A stretch of 64,000 nt of DNA from Hoeflea sp038900095 (GTDB lineage Bacteria; Pseudomonadota; Alphaproteobacteria; Rhizobiales; Rhizobiaceae), in assembly GCF_038900095.1 (NCBI RefSeq), contig NZ_JBBMQQ010000004.1, positions 372,001 to 436,000 on the forward strand, given 5' to 3'. Made by a program: the position numbers and the translations under genes. The notes beneath the pieces were generated by a model. The model did not search any database. It worked only from the letters and a program-made list of their open reading frames with translations, and had not been told where the DNA came from. Position 1 is the stretch's first letter, and every line of letters begins with the position of its first letter. Below are positions 53,034-62,519 of this stretch, in pieces.

Positions 53034-54659
53034 TCAGGAGGTGATCCTGAGCTTGACCACGCCCTTCTTGATGGTGTCGAAAATCGGTGACAGCTGACTG
53101 CGCGAGGGCGCGTCGAAATAGTGGCTCTTGCTCGACGCACATTCGGAGAGCAATGTCCCGGTCCCGGTATCGGTTTCCTCCAGCCGGATCGTGTAGATTT
53201 CGATGCCGTCCTCTTTCGCGTTCGTGCAGGCCGCCAGGGTCTTCTTGTCCAGCGCATTATTGGTTTGGGCGCTCGAGGCCGCAGTAAGGTTGTCCAGCCG
53301 TCCGTCAACCAGGTAGCCCATGCTGGTGTAGCCCGACCCCAGATTGTTGTTCAGATTGCCGAACGAATTCTGGCCGTCGGTCAGGAAGATCATGATCTTT
53401 TCGACCGAACTGTCGCTTTCGCTGGCCCCGCCGGTGAACGGTTCGCGGCTCGACAACACCCGCCATCCCCACATCACGCCTTCGAGCATGTTGGTCGAAC
53501 CGCTGGCCTCCAGCTTCTTCACTGTCTTGGTGATGTCGGATGCCTTTGAGGTCAACGGCACCAGGGGTTCGACCTCACAGCCGAAGGCAGGGCCCTTCGG
53601 GTCTTTCTTGTTGGAATAGAAACTTGAGGGCGAGTTGTCGATCTTCGGTTTCTTCCACTTCAGCATCTGCAACAGCGCGGCCACGACATTGTTCGGCTTG
53701 ACGTATTTGCCGGTCTGTCCGTACCGCGAGAGCTGTTCCTCCTTGTCAGCCTCGGTGGCGTTCTTGCCCTTGATCGGCGCCCCCTCGTCGGGAAGGTAGG
53801 AGTTCGGATACTTCCGTGCCTCGTCCGGTTCATCGACGGCGAAGAACGGGGTGAACAGCGAATTCACATCCGAGACATCTGGAACCGTGTCGTCTACATC
53901 GTGCAGCGCGTTCTTCTTCGGGACACGTGTTTCCACGCAACCGGGCCACTTGACGTTGAGGTGCTTGAACAGGGCAAACCGGCTGAGATTTGAGGGAAGG
54001 TCGGACTGCGGCACAGGTGCCTTGGCGTCCTGGTCGAGCCAGTCTGCTCCCGGCTTCACGATCATCCCAAGTCCGTTGATGGTCGGGCCATATTCCGGTC
54101 CGACATTGACGAACCCGGCATAGGGCACCAGCGCAAACTTGATCTGGTCTTCTTCAAGCCCCAGATCCGACATCCCCTCGATAAGGCCGATGACTGCATT
54201 CTGCATGGAGACCAGTTTGCCTCCGGCCATCGATCCGGTGGTGTCGAGTACGAGGGCGATCTCGTATTTCGTATATGCGAAGGTTGCCTCCGCATTGACC
54301 GTCACGGGCATGGTTTTCTTGCCGACGATGCCGCCGAAAACCAGCGGCCGGTCGATGCCGGCTTTAACGCTGGCCACGCCATCATTGAGGCTGACAGACA
54401 GTTGAGCGACGGAAAATCCGTAATTGGCACTGATGACGTTTCGGGCAATGTCCTCGGCCTGCCAATTCGGGATGTTGCCCTCGCGAGCGACTGCCAGCGC
54501 AGCTGCGTCAGCCGCATTTTGCAATGCGCTCCTGTCGAGGCTCAATCCGGCATAATCAACCGCCAGCCCGCCTGCCAGCATGACCGGTACTGCAAGAAAC
54601 CCGAAGGTCAATCCGAAATTGCCGGATGTGTCACGCTTGAAGGACTGTTTGTTGAGCAT
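53034..54659 (-). CDS. TadG-like pilus/Flp-type protein with von Willebrand domain
   Basis: This is a 541-residue protein with an N-terminal hydrophobic helix (about 15-40) of the TadE/TadG type, LTFGFLAVPVMLAGGLAVDY, then a short beta region. A von Willebrand A domain follows with a metal-site-like DTTGS at residues 139-143 and a second loop MIFLTDGQNS. It is probably anchored in the inner membrane with the domain in the periplasm. VWA-TadG proteins belong to tight-adherence (Flp) pili, but no other tad gene is nearby. ATG 54659 is a reasonable start; an earlier ATG at 54704 adds an Arg-rich leader. Exact role unknown. Confidence 0.8.
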   Translation of the reverse strand: MLNKQSFKRDTSGNFGLTFGFLAVPVMLAGGLAVDYAGLSLDRSALQNAADAAALAVAREGNIPNWQAEDIARNVISANYGFSVAQLSVSLNDGVASVKAGIDRPLVFGGIVGKKTMPVTVNAEATFAYTKYEIALVLDTTGSMAGGKLVSMQNAVIGLIEGMSDLGLEEDQIKFALVPYAGFVNVGPEYGPTINGLGMIVKPGADWLDQDAKAPVPQSDLPSNLSRFALFKHLNVKWPGCVETRVPKKNALHDVDDTVPDVSDVNSLFTPFFAVDEPDEARKYPNSYLPDEGAPIKGKNATEADKEEQLSRYGQTGKYVKPNNVVAALLQMLKWKKPKIDNSPSSFYSNKKDPKGPAFGCEVEPLVPLTSKASDITKTVKKLEASGSTNMLEGVMWGWRVLSSREPFTGGASESDSSVEKIMIFLTDGQNSFGNLNNNLGSGYTSMGYLVDGRLDNLTAASSAQTNNALDKKTLAACTNAKEDGIEIYTIRLEETDTGTGTLLSECASSKSHYFDAPSRSQLSPIFDTIKKGVVKLRITS

Positions 54660-55006
54660 GTGTTGGCCCCGGTCTCGCTGGCGTCGGCTCGATACCAGAT
54701 CCAATTTGTTAGCTCTCGCCCTTGCGGGTTGAGGTTGCTTGTAGACTCCATAATGCCGGCAAGGGTTAAAAAACCAGTTTCTAATATACGGACATGTTTA
54801 TCTGTCTCTATGTTTGTCGGAAACGCAGAAGACGTGCCCTGACGTTTGTCCGGACCGGTGACGCCATATCGCACACCGCCGGCCTTCGGTAGCAGTTGAT
54901 CACTCCGGCGGCGACCCGGTCGTCCGGTAGTCCTGGGTACAAGGATCGGAAACCGGCCGGCGGTTGAATGCCCGGCGCCCGATCACGCAACCCGGAGCTC
55001 GGTCCG
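54660..55006. other. Intergenic region between the TadG-like gene and the HWE kinase gene
   Basis: About 350 bases with no gene I can support. It has a run of AT-rich sequence near 54770-54810 that probably holds the leftward promoter of the TadG-like gene, and widely spaced CCCTTGC/GCAAGGG arms. The rest shows nothing recognisable. Confidence 0.35.
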
Positions 55007-56662
55007 TCAGGCGAGAACTGCCCGGTTCAGGGTCGCCACCGGGGCATTCAGAATCCAGATCAGCCCCGCCGGATGGTAGTTGATCTCGGTCTGTCCGTTC
55101 AGGGCAGCGCTCAGGTGGCGGTCAAGGATCTGTGTGCCGAAACTGGTCTGGTCCGGCGGCGTGACCGGCGGACCTCCGGTTTCCTGCCAGCGCAATTCCA
55201 GCCGTTCGCCGGTCTCGCTTTGCTGTTCTGCCCAGCGGATTTCAACCTTGCCGGAATCGACACTGAGGGCGCCATATTTTGAGGCATTGGTGGCAAGTTC
55301 ATGAATGGCCATTCCGAGATTTTGCACAGCATCCGACCCCAGGTAGAACTCCGGACCATCGAGCACGATGGTGGTGCCGATCGTGCCGAAGGTGCTCAGA
55401 TGGTTCTCGACCAGGTCCCGCATGGTAATCGCTTTCCATTCGCTGGCTGTCAGCAGATCGATAGAGCGGCCAAGGCCTGCAATCCGGTCCGCGGTCGTCG
55501 CCACCAGTTCCTGCGGTGTCTTTGCCTTCTTCGAGCTTTGCCGCACCATCGCCAGCACCACGGAAATCAGGTTCTTGGTCCGGTGGGCCAGTTCCCGCAT
55601 CACCATTGTCAGCTGTTCTTCCTTCTGACTGCGGTCGTATGATGCATTCGAAAGCGCCCGCGCGATCAGGTCGAGCTCCCGGATCCGGGTCTGGATTGGC
55701 GGCACAATACGGCCCGCGCCGAGGCCTTGCGCCATCCGGGCGATGCCTCGGACCTCGGTCTGGATCAGCTTCGATGCGGCGTAAATCACAATGACACACA
55801 CACCCAGCAGCACCAGCGTCCCGGCAATCAGGATTCTCCATGTCTTCAGGATCGGCGCCTGGGCTGAGGCGAACGGACCCGCTATCACCGCGTTCCAGGG
55901 CGTTCCCCTGATGGGCGCATAGGCGAGAATCTGCTCCTCCGGCCCCTCGAAACGGGTGATGAAGGGCAAGTTCGAAATATCTTCGGTACGGATCTCGCCC
56001 GGCAGGATGTCGGGCGAGGTCATTGCGATCGATATCGGGCTTTCGGGCACCATCATGTTGCCGTCGCCGTCGATGATCGCCGCCGTCCAGCCATCTGGAA
56101 GCGGCAACTCCGCCACTGCGCCGACAAGGTCGTCGGCATTCATGGTTGTCACCAGCATGCGCGCATTGGAGATCGCGGAAACCTCGATCGGCTTGAGGAC
56201 GTTGAACACCCATTTGCCGCTGGTTTTTCCCATGAAGAAGTTCGAGACGACGGGACGGCCGTTTTCCATCGCCCGGTTGAAGCCTGCGGTATCGGCGATC
56301 GTTCCCAGCGCGGCGCCGTAGTCCACACGGGTATTGAGGATCTGGTTTCCGGCCTCATCGACGACGATGACGAACTGGCCGGTTTCGCGAAGCGCAAACT
56401 GGCTTCGGCGGTGAAAGGTCCTGAGATCGCCGTTGGCCAGCTCTTCGGTCGACGCCAGCAGGTTCACCGTGGTCATCATGCTGTTGATGACGGGCTCCAC
56501 CGCGCGCGCAATGCTCTGAGCGGACCGAAGCGTCCGTCTTTCGACGGATTCGGCTTCGTTTGATTGCAGTTGCGCTGCCAGGAACCACAAAAACAGGCTG
56601 AACGGAGCGATGATCGCGAACAGCGCAACCGCCAGCCATGTCGATATTGAGTATCTGCGCAA
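55007..56662 (-). CDS. HWE-family sensor histidine kinase with periplasmic dCache-type sensor
   Basis: This 551-residue membrane kinase has one helix at about 10-32, a periplasmic region of about 240 residues that looks like a dCache ligand sensor, a second helix near 277-297 and a HAMP-like linker. The phospho-acceptor His360 is in ELAHRTKNLISVV, the nucleotide-binding N-box is HELATNASKYGALS, and the family signature is in LRWQETGGPPV. There is no receiver domain, and no response-regulator gene lies in the window, so it is an orphan kinase here. The best start is TTG 56662 with AGGCGGA before it. The signal is unknown. Confidence 0.86.
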   Translation of the reverse strand: MRRYSISTWLAVALFAIIAPFSLFLWFLAAQLQSNEAESVERRTLRSAQSIARAVEPVINSMMTTVNLLASTEELANGDLRTFHRRSQFALRETGQFVIVVDEAGNQILNTRVDYGAALGTIADTAGFNRAMENGRPVVSNFFMGKTSGKWVFNVLKPIEVSAISNARMLVTTMNADDLVGAVAELPLPDGWTAAIIDGDGNMMVPESPISIAMTSPDILPGEIRTEDISNLPFITRFEGPEEQILAYAPIRGTPWNAVIAGPFASAQAPILKTWRILIAGTLVLLGVCVIVIYAASKLIQTEVRGIARMAQGLGAGRIVPPIQTRIRELDLIARALSNASYDRSQKEEQLTMVMRELAHRTKNLISVVLAMVRQSSKKAKTPQELVATTADRIAGLGRSIDLLTASEWKAITMRDLVENHLSTFGTIGTTIVLDGPEFYLGSDAVQNLGMAIHELATNASKYGALSVDSGKVEIRWAEQQSETGERLELRWQETGGPPVTPPDQTSFGTQILDRHLSAALNGQTEINYHPAGLIWILNAPVATLNRAVLA

Positions 56663-56966
56663 TGCGGTTTCCGCCTGTGGTCACAAGCGGCTGAGACTTA
56701 AAGACAACCGAATGCATGTCAATTAACATGGGTTAATCCGGCCCCGAAACCTCAGGGCGCCAAGATCATATTTGGTGACGCTCCGACACAATCAGGACTC
56801 GTGAAAGTTGCCTGGGTGGTCTCGAGCCAGCCCTGGCCGGGCTGCCCGCAGCAGGCCGGGAATGGTCGCCGGTTGCTATCCGTTTGAAAACGAACCGGAT
56901 ATCCGTTACCGGTATTCATCCGACGGCCATCCGGCCCCAGTCAGTTTCCAGCCAGAAGGCAGTCTC
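56663..56966. other. Divergent region between the HWE kinase and nitroreductase genes
   Basis: About 300 bases without a supported gene; an open frame that continues upstream of the nitroreductase start looks noncoding. It holds a TTAA-N6-TTAA pair at 56723-56736, 61 bases before the kinase start, which may be an operator or promoter element. Confidence 0.35.
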
Positions 56967-57644
56967 ATGAACCTTGATCAAGCGATGCAGGAACGCCGGT
57001 CCATTCGCGGCTTTCTCGACAAACCTGTGTCCCGGGAACTGCTGGAAGAAGTCATTGCGCTCGCCAACCGCGCGCCCTCATCGATGAACACCCAGCCCTG
57101 GCATCTGCACGTGCTCACCGGCGAGCCTCTCGAAAGAGTTCGCAAGGGCAACACCGAGCGCATGCTGGGCGGTGTGACGCCAAGCCGTGAGATCGAGGAT
57201 TATGCCGCCTATGAAGGCGAGCACCGCAAACGCCAGATCGAGATTGCCGTGCAGCTGTTTGAAGCCATGGGGATCGAGCGCCACGACGCCGAACGCCGGC
57301 AGGATTGGGTGATGCGCGGATTTCGACAATTCGACGCACCGGTTTCCGTGGTGGTCTGCTTCGACCGGGATCTGCTCAACAACACGATCGCCCATTTTGA
57401 CACCGGCGCCATGACCTATGGTCTTGTTCTCGCGGCCTGGAGCAGGGGGCTTGGCGCCGTGATCAACGGTCAGGGCATCATGCAAAGTCCGGTGGTGCGC
57501 GAAGTGGCGGGCATTCCCGACGATCAGGTGATCCTGACCTGCGTGGCGCTTGGCTGGCCCGACGAGACGTTTGTGGCGAACTCCGTCGTCTCCCGCCGCC
57601 GCCCGCTTGAAAATGTGGTGCGGTTCCTGGGCTTCGACGAGTAG
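56967..57644 (+). CDS. Nitroreductase family FMN protein
   Basis: This is a 225-residue flavoprotein of the nitroreductase superfamily that uses NAD(P)H to reduce nitro compounds, quinones or similar substrates. It opens with the FMN-binding RRSIRGFLDKPV, followed by APSSMNTQPWHLHVL, and a C-terminal ALGWPDE segment typical of the family. AAGG lies eight bases before ATG 56967; longer in-frame starts lack support. It stands alone, between the HWE kinase and tRNA-Pro. The substrate is not predictable. Confidence 0.88.
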   Translation: MNLDQAMQERRSIRGFLDKPVSRELLEEVIALANRAPSSMNTQPWHLHVLTGEPLERVRKGNTERMLGGVTPSREIEDYAAYEGEHRKRQIEIAVQLFEAMGIERHDAERRQDWVMRGFRQFDAPVSVVVCFDRDLLNNTIAHFDTGAMTYGLVLAAWSRGLGAVINGQGIMQSPVVREVAGIPDDQVILTCVALGWPDETFVANSVVSRRRPLENVVRFLGFDE

Positions 57645-57693
57645 CGGCTTGAACGGCTTTTCCCGCTTTTTACCAAAGACCTGACATTTTGCT

Positions 57694-57722
57694 CTTGCCC
57701 GCAAAACACTGATGATCTAAGC
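57694..57722 (+). promoter_or_regulatory. Probable promoter of tRNA-Pro
   Basis: CTTGCC (57694-57699) and CTAAGC (57717-57722) with 17 bases between place a start site near 57729, just before the mature tRNA. Confidence 0.4.
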
Positions 57723-57734
57723 CCTGTCCCCAGT

Positions 57735-57811
57735 CGGAGCGTAGCGCAGCCCGGTAGCGCACTTGTCTGGGGGACAAGGGGTCGTGGGTTCGAATCCCGC
57801 CGCTCCGACCA
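57735..57811 (+). tRNA. tRNA-Pro(GGG)
   Basis: The 77-base sequence folds as a cloverleaf: acceptor CGGAGCG/CGCTCCG, D-arm GCGC-AGCCCGGTA-GCGC, anticodon stem CTTGT/ACAAG with loop CTGGGGG (anticodon GGG, reading CCC and CCU), and T-arm CGTGGGTTCGAATCCCG. It ends in encoded ACCA. It is the only tRNA gene in the window and lies between a nitroreductase gene and the polysaccharide locus. Confidence 0.95.
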
Positions 57812-57840
57812 TTTCCAAAAATCAGGATCTCTTTGCCCAA

Positions 57841-57860
57841 CGGCCGCCAAACAGCGGCCG
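57841..57860. terminator. GC-rich hairpin at the end of the polysaccharide operon
   Basis: CGGCCGC and GCGGCCG pair around six bases, 22 bases beyond the 57882 gene end. A weak T-run follows on the leftward strand. It probably ends the leftward transcript and may also end the tRNA transcript. Confidence 0.4.
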
Positions 57861-57881
57861 GGCACCTGTTTTCCGCGGTTG

Positions 57882-59147
57882 TCAGGCGGGCAGGGGCCTT
57901 GCCGGTAGTCCGGCCTCGGCCCGCAGTCGCGATTGCCAGCGCATTTCCAGCGCGATGCAACCCCAGACGATTCCCATCAGCAGATAGAAATGCCGCCAGT
58001 GATCGGTGTCGATCACGTTGCCGATGATCATGTGCCCGACCAGCACGATGTAGGCGAGCATGAGATAGGGTTGCCAGGGCCGGTCGCGCAGCAGGAAGCG
58101 AAAACCCTGCACGAGCGTCCAGGCAATCAGCGTCACGTAGCTGACAAAGCCCAGCCAGCCGTAATCCATCAGCGCCTTGAGCCAGATGTTGTGGGTGTCT
58201 TCACCCCACATCAAGCCGAACTCCAGCGGGCCGATTCCGAGCGGGTGCTCCATCGCCATCAGGAACCCGATGGCGTGGCGCTCGAAGCGGCCGTGCCGCG
58301 CGCCGTCATAGGACTGCACCAGCTTGGCGCGGTCGGAAAACAGGTCCGCAATCTGGTCGAACTGCAGCGCGACGATGATTGCGCCGACGAGCAGCAGCGT
58401 CCCGATCAGCGTCATTACCAGGATCTTCAGCCGGAACGCGCCGGTGCGCTCCTTGATCAGCATCGTGGTGACGAGCAGAACCATCGTCACCGGCAACAGG
58501 CCCCAGGCGGCGCGGGAGAACGAGAAGAACACCCCCAGGACCAGGATCACCAGTCCGGCGATGCGCAGCGGCGCAGTCTTCAGCGTGCCCGTCAGCAGCC
58601 CGTACATGAGGTAGAGAGCCGGCAGCACCAGGTAGGGGCCGAACACGTTGGGATCCTGAAACGCGCCCATCGCCCGGCCATAGCGGGTGAACACCTCGCC
58701 GCCGGGAATCGCACCGAGATAACCCAAAATGCCCAGCAACGCGGTAATGATGGCGGCGGCAACATAGGCGCGGAAGATCAGCGGCAGCCGCCGCTGGTCG
58801 GCCTCGATGATCGCGGCGAAGAACATCGAGGTAAACGCCAGAAACAGCGACACCGCGAGATACATCGGCGTGTCCTTGACGTCGTCCATCGTCAGGATCG
58901 AGAACATGCCGCCGATGTTGAAGATCACGTAGAGCGTGATCAGCGGTGCGATGTGCCGCGACAGCCGCAGCCCGAACACCGCCCAGACGCCGATCAGCAC
59001 CACCAGGAAAAGCTCATAGGGCGCTGGCTCGTTGATCACGAAGCCGGACAGGAACACGCCAAAGGCCACCAGCATCGAGGCCAGCATCGAGATCGCCGCG
59101 CGTTGCGGCTGAAACAGGACAGGTGCTGGCAGGGTGGCGCTGGTCAA
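57882..59147 (-). CDS. O-antigen ligase/Wzy-like polymerase family protein
   Basis: This is a 421-residue inner-membrane protein with about ten helices and the family's large periplasmic loop near residues 245-300, containing RHGRFERHAIGFLMA and PLGIGPLEFGLMW before EDTHNIWLKALMDYGWLG. It likely polymerises the repeat unit made by the neighbouring transferases. The start TTG 59147 overlaps the stop of the sugar transferase gene by four bases (TTGA), an arrangement that supports this start over later ATGs. It is the last gene of the leftward polysaccharide operon. Confidence 0.86.
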   Translation of the reverse strand: MTSATLPAPVLFQPQRAAISMLASMLVAFGVFLSGFVINEPAPYELFLVVLIGVWAVFGLRLSRHIAPLITLYVIFNIGGMFSILTMDDVKDTPMYLAVSLFLAFTSMFFAAIIEADQRRLPLIFRAYVAAAIITALLGILGYLGAIPGGEVFTRYGRAMGAFQDPNVFGPYLVLPALYLMYGLLTGTLKTAPLRIAGLVILVLGVFFSFSRAAWGLLPVTMVLLVTTMLIKERTGAFRLKILVMTLIGTLLLVGAIIVALQFDQIADLFSDRAKLVQSYDGARHGRFERHAIGFLMAMEHPLGIGPLEFGLMWGEDTHNIWLKALMDYGWLGFVSYVTLIAWTLVQGFRFLLRDRPWQPYLMLAYIVLVGHMIIGNVIDTDHWRHFYLLMGIVWGCIALEMRWQSRLRAEAGLPARPLPA

Positions 59148-60709
59148 TAGGCGTTTTCCGTGTTGAGCAGTTTGAGCGGTGTCAGGAAAAGGATCTTGAG
59201 GTCGAACAGCAGGGACCAGTTCTCGATGTAGTAGAGATCGCAAGCCGTACGCTGCTTGATCTTCTCGTCATTGTCGATTTCGCCACGCCAGCCATTGATC
59301 TGGGCCCAGCCGGTAACACCGGGCTTGACCCTGTGCCGGGCGAAATAGCCATCGACAACCTCGGCAAAAAGCCGGTCATGCGCTGCGGCGACAACGGCAT
59401 GTGGCCGTGGGCCGACCAGCGAAAGTTCACCGCGCAGCACGTTGAAGAACTGCGGCAACTCGTCGATCGATGTCTTCCGGATGAAGCGCCCGACCTTGGT
59501 CACACGCGGGTCGCCCTTGGTCACCGCCGCCCGCGCGGTGGGATCGCACTGATCGGTGTACATCGAGCGGAATTTCAGCACGGAGATGACTTCGTTGTTG
59601 AAGCCGTGCCGTTTCTGCCTGAACAGCACCGGGCCTTTTGAATCGAGCTTGATGGCGATTGCGGTTCCGACCATCACAGGCCAGAGCACCGCGATGGCCA
59701 GCAGCGAAAAGAAGATGTCGAAGGCCCGCTTGGCGACAGAGTCCCAGTCGGTGATCGGCCGGTCGAAGATGTCGAGCATCGGCACGGCGCCGACATAGGA
59801 ATAGGCGCGCGGCCGGAACCTGAGCTTGTTGGCGTGCGCGGCAAGGCGAATGTCCAGCGGCAGGATCCAGAGTTTCTTCAGCAACTCGAGAACCCGCGTT
59901 TCCGCATTCAGCGGCATGGCGATGATCAGCATGTCGATCCGCGCCATGCGGGCGAATTCCACCAATGCGTCGATGTTTCCCAGCTTCGGATAGCCGGCAA
60001 TCATCGGCGGCGAGCGCCGGTCGTCGCGATCATCGAAAAAGCCGCATATCCGGATGTCGTTGTCGGCATCCTGTTCGATCGAGCGGATCAGCGCCTTGGC
60101 GATGTCTCCGCCGCCGACGATCACCGCCCGCCGTTCCATGATCCCGTTTCTGGCCCAGCGCCTGATGCCGAAGGATACGAGGTTGCGTTCGATGACCAGG
60201 GCAATCGCCCCGGAGACATACCAGGCCGCAAACCAGAACCGCGAGAACGCCAGTCCGTACTGCATGAAAAACGCCAGCAGCGCGATGATCGCAAAGGCGA
60301 TCGACCATGCGCTCAGGACCTTGGGCAGGGTTCGCAAGGCGCTTCTGAGCGCGGGAACCTGGTAGCCGTCGGCAATCTGGATCAGCAGCACGGCCAGTGT
60401 CGAGCCGATCAGGATGGCCGGAACGTACAAGTACAGCGTCGCGTCCGGGGAAATGCCGACATAGAGCGCGTGGACGATAAGGCCTGTCAGCGCCAGCAGC
60501 GCGAATTCCGCCAGCCGCAGCGAACCGATGATCATCGTCGGGGAATAGTTTTCCTGCGAAAGACGGTTGGCGGTCTGGCGCGCCAGGCGGCTCATTTCAA
60601 CGACAGGCTTGCCGTCCGCGCCCTTGAGACTCGGTTTGACCTTGATGTCGGCCATGGCCTTGCGAATGCCATCGGAATTGAACGCGTCTTCGCGGTCGAA
60701 CTTGTTCAC
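59144..60709 (-). CDS. Undecaprenyl-phosphate sugar-1-phosphate transferase (WcaJ/ExoY type)
   Basis: This 521-residue enzyme transfers a hexose-1-phosphate onto undecaprenyl phosphate to start polysaccharide synthesis. It has four N-terminal helices, a Rossmann-like CoA_binding_3 segment (VGGGDIAKALI) and the C-terminal catalytic Bac_transf domain (RAFDIFFSLLAIAVL, PVLFRQKRHGFNNEVI, VLKFRSMYTD, DELPQFFNVLRGELSLVGPRP). The start is GTG 60709 with GGGGAGAG upstream. It lies 48 bases after the glycosyltransferase gene and overlaps the polymerase gene by four bases. The sugar is not determined by sequence. Confidence 0.93.
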   Translation of the reverse strand: MNKFDREDAFNSDGIRKAMADIKVKPSLKGADGKPVVEMSRLARQTANRLSQENYSPTMIIGSLRLAEFALLALTGLIVHALYVGISPDATLYLYVPAILIGSTLAVLLIQIADGYQVPALRSALRTLPKVLSAWSIAFAIIALLAFFMQYGLAFSRFWFAAWYVSGAIALVIERNLVSFGIRRWARNGIMERRAVIVGGGDIAKALIRSIEQDADNDIRICGFFDDRDDRRSPPMIAGYPKLGNIDALVEFARMARIDMLIIAMPLNAETRVLELLKKLWILPLDIRLAAHANKLRFRPRAYSYVGAVPMLDIFDRPITDWDSVAKRAFDIFFSLLAIAVLWPVMVGTAIAIKLDSKGPVLFRQKRHGFNNEVISVLKFRSMYTDQCDPTARAAVTKGDPRVTKVGRFIRKTSIDELPQFFNVLRGELSLVGPRPHAVVAAAHDRLFAEVVDGYFARHRVKPGVTGWAQINGWRGEIDNDEKIKQRTACDLYYIENWSLLFDLKILFLTPLKLLNTENAY

Positions 60710-60757
60710 GGTCGAACTCTCCCCGGAAACCTATTCAACCTCGATATCATGTGCTCC

Positions 60758-61939
60758 CTAAGAAAGGCTTGACGCTGCCTGACCCGGAGTGTCCCGCAAT
60801 CGCCCATCCAGGCAATCCTGATAGAGCGTCGCCATCTTGCTGGCCATTGTTTGTGCTGAGAAATTCTCTCTGAAAGCGGTCATTTCCGGCATCGCGTCGG
60901 CCAGCCAGCGTGGATCGGCAATGGCATGCGCCATGGCCGCCGCCAACGCCTCGATGTCCCCCGGTGGCACAAATCCGGCAAAGCCGGCGCCGAGGATTTC
61001 CGGTATGCCGCCGACTTCGGTGGAGATCACCGGTTTGCCCGCGGCAACGGCTTCGAGAACGATATAGGGCATGGATTCAGCCCTTGAGGGAATGACAACC
61101 GTCCGGGCCATCGCGAAAGCGTCACGCGCCGGCATGGCGTCGTGCATTTTCACCCGGTCGCCCATGCCCAGGACATCAAGCCGTGCCTGGTAACGCGCCT
61201 TGTCGTCACCATCGCCGACCATGACGCCACGCAAAGGTTTGCCGGCCAGTTGTTCGGCGCGGCGGAGCGCCTCAATGAACACGTCCGGTCCCTTGAGATC
61301 GCGCATCATGCCGATATAGAGAAAATCCACTGCCTGCGGATCGTTTTCCACCGGCTCGAATTCATGCGCTCTCAGGCCGTTGTGGATCAGTCGCCAGGGT
61401 ACTCGCGGCACCCCGATCTTCGTTTCGTAGGTGCGCCGCTCGTAGTCGGAAACGAACACCAGATTGTCTGTCCAGCGCTCGAGCAGCCGCTCGATCGCGA
61501 AATAGGCCTGCCCGCGCAAGGTTCTCTCGCTGTAGTGCAGGCTCCCGCCATGCGGGGAATAAAGACGGGCAACGCAAGACCTTGATACCCGTAACCGTGA
61601 GCCGATCAATCGCACGAAAGCGCCGCCCTTGGCGCCATGTCCGTGCAACACATCAGGCTGCAAATTCTTGACTTCACCAAGGGTTTTCAGGGCCGTGGTG
61701 ATGTCGGATAGCCCCAGGGACCGGCGAATGGGCAGACGTGTGAGCCCAAGTGCCAGATGAGGCATGATGCTTTCGAACAGCTTGTCCTCGTAAGCGCCGC
61801 CCGTTGTGGAATCGCAGATGATTCCGACCTGATGGCCCGCCTTGGCATGCTCTTCCGCCAGGTCCCGCACGTGGCGGAAGATGCCGCCCACCGGCGACCG
61901 GAAGCAATGGAGGATCCGCAAGGGTGTGTGTGCTGCCAT
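60758..61939 (-). CDS. Family 4 (GT-B) glycosyltransferase
   Basis: This 393-residue glycosyltransferase has the GT4 arrangement: an N-terminal Rossmann half with SPVGGIFRHVRDLAEEH, and a C-terminal half with the nucleotide-sugar site IPSRAESMPYIVLEAVAAG ending in the E-x7-E pair. It probably adds a sugar to the lipid-linked intermediate made by the neighbouring transferase, in the cytosol. ATG 61939 is four bases after the export-lipoprotein stop. The donor and linkage are unknown. Confidence 0.9.
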   Translation of the reverse strand: MAAHTPLRILHCFRSPVGGIFRHVRDLAEEHAKAGHQVGIICDSTTGGAYEDKLFESIMPHLALGLTRLPIRRSLGLSDITTALKTLGEVKNLQPDVLHGHGAKGGAFVRLIGSRLRVSRSCVARLYSPHGGSLHYSERTLRGQAYFAIERLLERWTDNLVFVSDYERRTYETKIGVPRVPWRLIHNGLRAHEFEPVENDPQAVDFLYIGMMRDLKGPDVFIEALRRAEQLAGKPLRGVMVGDGDDKARYQARLDVLGMGDRVKMHDAMPARDAFAMARTVVIPSRAESMPYIVLEAVAAGKPVISTEVGGIPEILGAGFAGFVPPGDIEALAAAMAHAIADPRWLADAMPEMTAFRENFSAQTMASKMATLYQDCLDGRLRDTPGQAASSLS

Positions 61940-61943
61940 GAGG

Positions 61944-62519
61944 TTAGAATAGCCGCTCACGCACATAGATCGTGTCGCCCGCAAGGATCGGATCGGTGAT
62001 CTTGACCCTCCCGGTCATGATCTTGCCGTTGATATTGCGGGTAATGTCGACATTGCGCTGGTTGGCCCGCGAGGAGAAACCGCCGGCAATGGCAATTGCG
62101 TTCTGCACGGTCATGCCCGCGACATAGGAATACTGGCCGGCCTGGCCGACTTCGCCCATGATGAAGAAGGATCTGTACCGGTCGATCTCGATCGAAACGT
62201 CGGGATCGCGCAGGTAGCCCTGCCTCAGGCTCGCTGCGATGCTGCCTTCGAGTTCCTGCAAGGTGCGTCCGCGCGCCGGCACTGCGCCGATCAGCGGGAA
62301 GGCGATGTATCCCGACTGGTCGATGGTGTAGGTGCCGGTCAAGCCGGTCTGTTCGAACACGGTCACCCGCAGCCGGTCGCCGGCATCAAGCCGGTAGGGC
62401 TGCATCACGGCTTCATGGAATGCCCGCGGCGCCGGCTGGTAGCCGGAACACCCCGCCATTATGACCGCGGTCATAATGGCCGCCAGAAGATGTGTCACTT
62501 TGGACTTGGCGGGTTTCAT
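61944..62519 (-). CDS. Polysaccharide export lipoprotein (Wza-like, short)
   Basis: This is a 191-residue outer-membrane-directed lipoprotein with a signal peptide ending in a lipobox (IMAGC, lipidated Cys24). A Poly_export domain follows (LDAGDRLRVTVFEQTGLTGTYTID) and an SLBB-type repeat (RSFFIMGEVGQAGQYSYVAGMTV). It forms the export channel or its periplasmic collar. It is shorter than E. coli Wza (about 380 residues), a common form in alphaproteobacteria. It is the first gene of the leftward operon and divergent from the Wzc-like gene. An alternative TTG start at 62549 is less likely. Confidence 0.9.
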   Translation of the reverse strand: MKPAKSKVTHLLAAIMTAVIMAGCSGYQPAPRAFHEAVMQPYRLDAGDRLRVTVFEQTGLTGTYTIDQSGYIAFPLIGAVPARGRTLQELEGSIAASLRQGYLRDPDVSIEIDRYRSFFIMGEVGQAGQYSYVAGMTVQNAIAIAGGFSSRANQRNVDITRNINGKIMTGRVKITDPILAGDTIYVRERLF

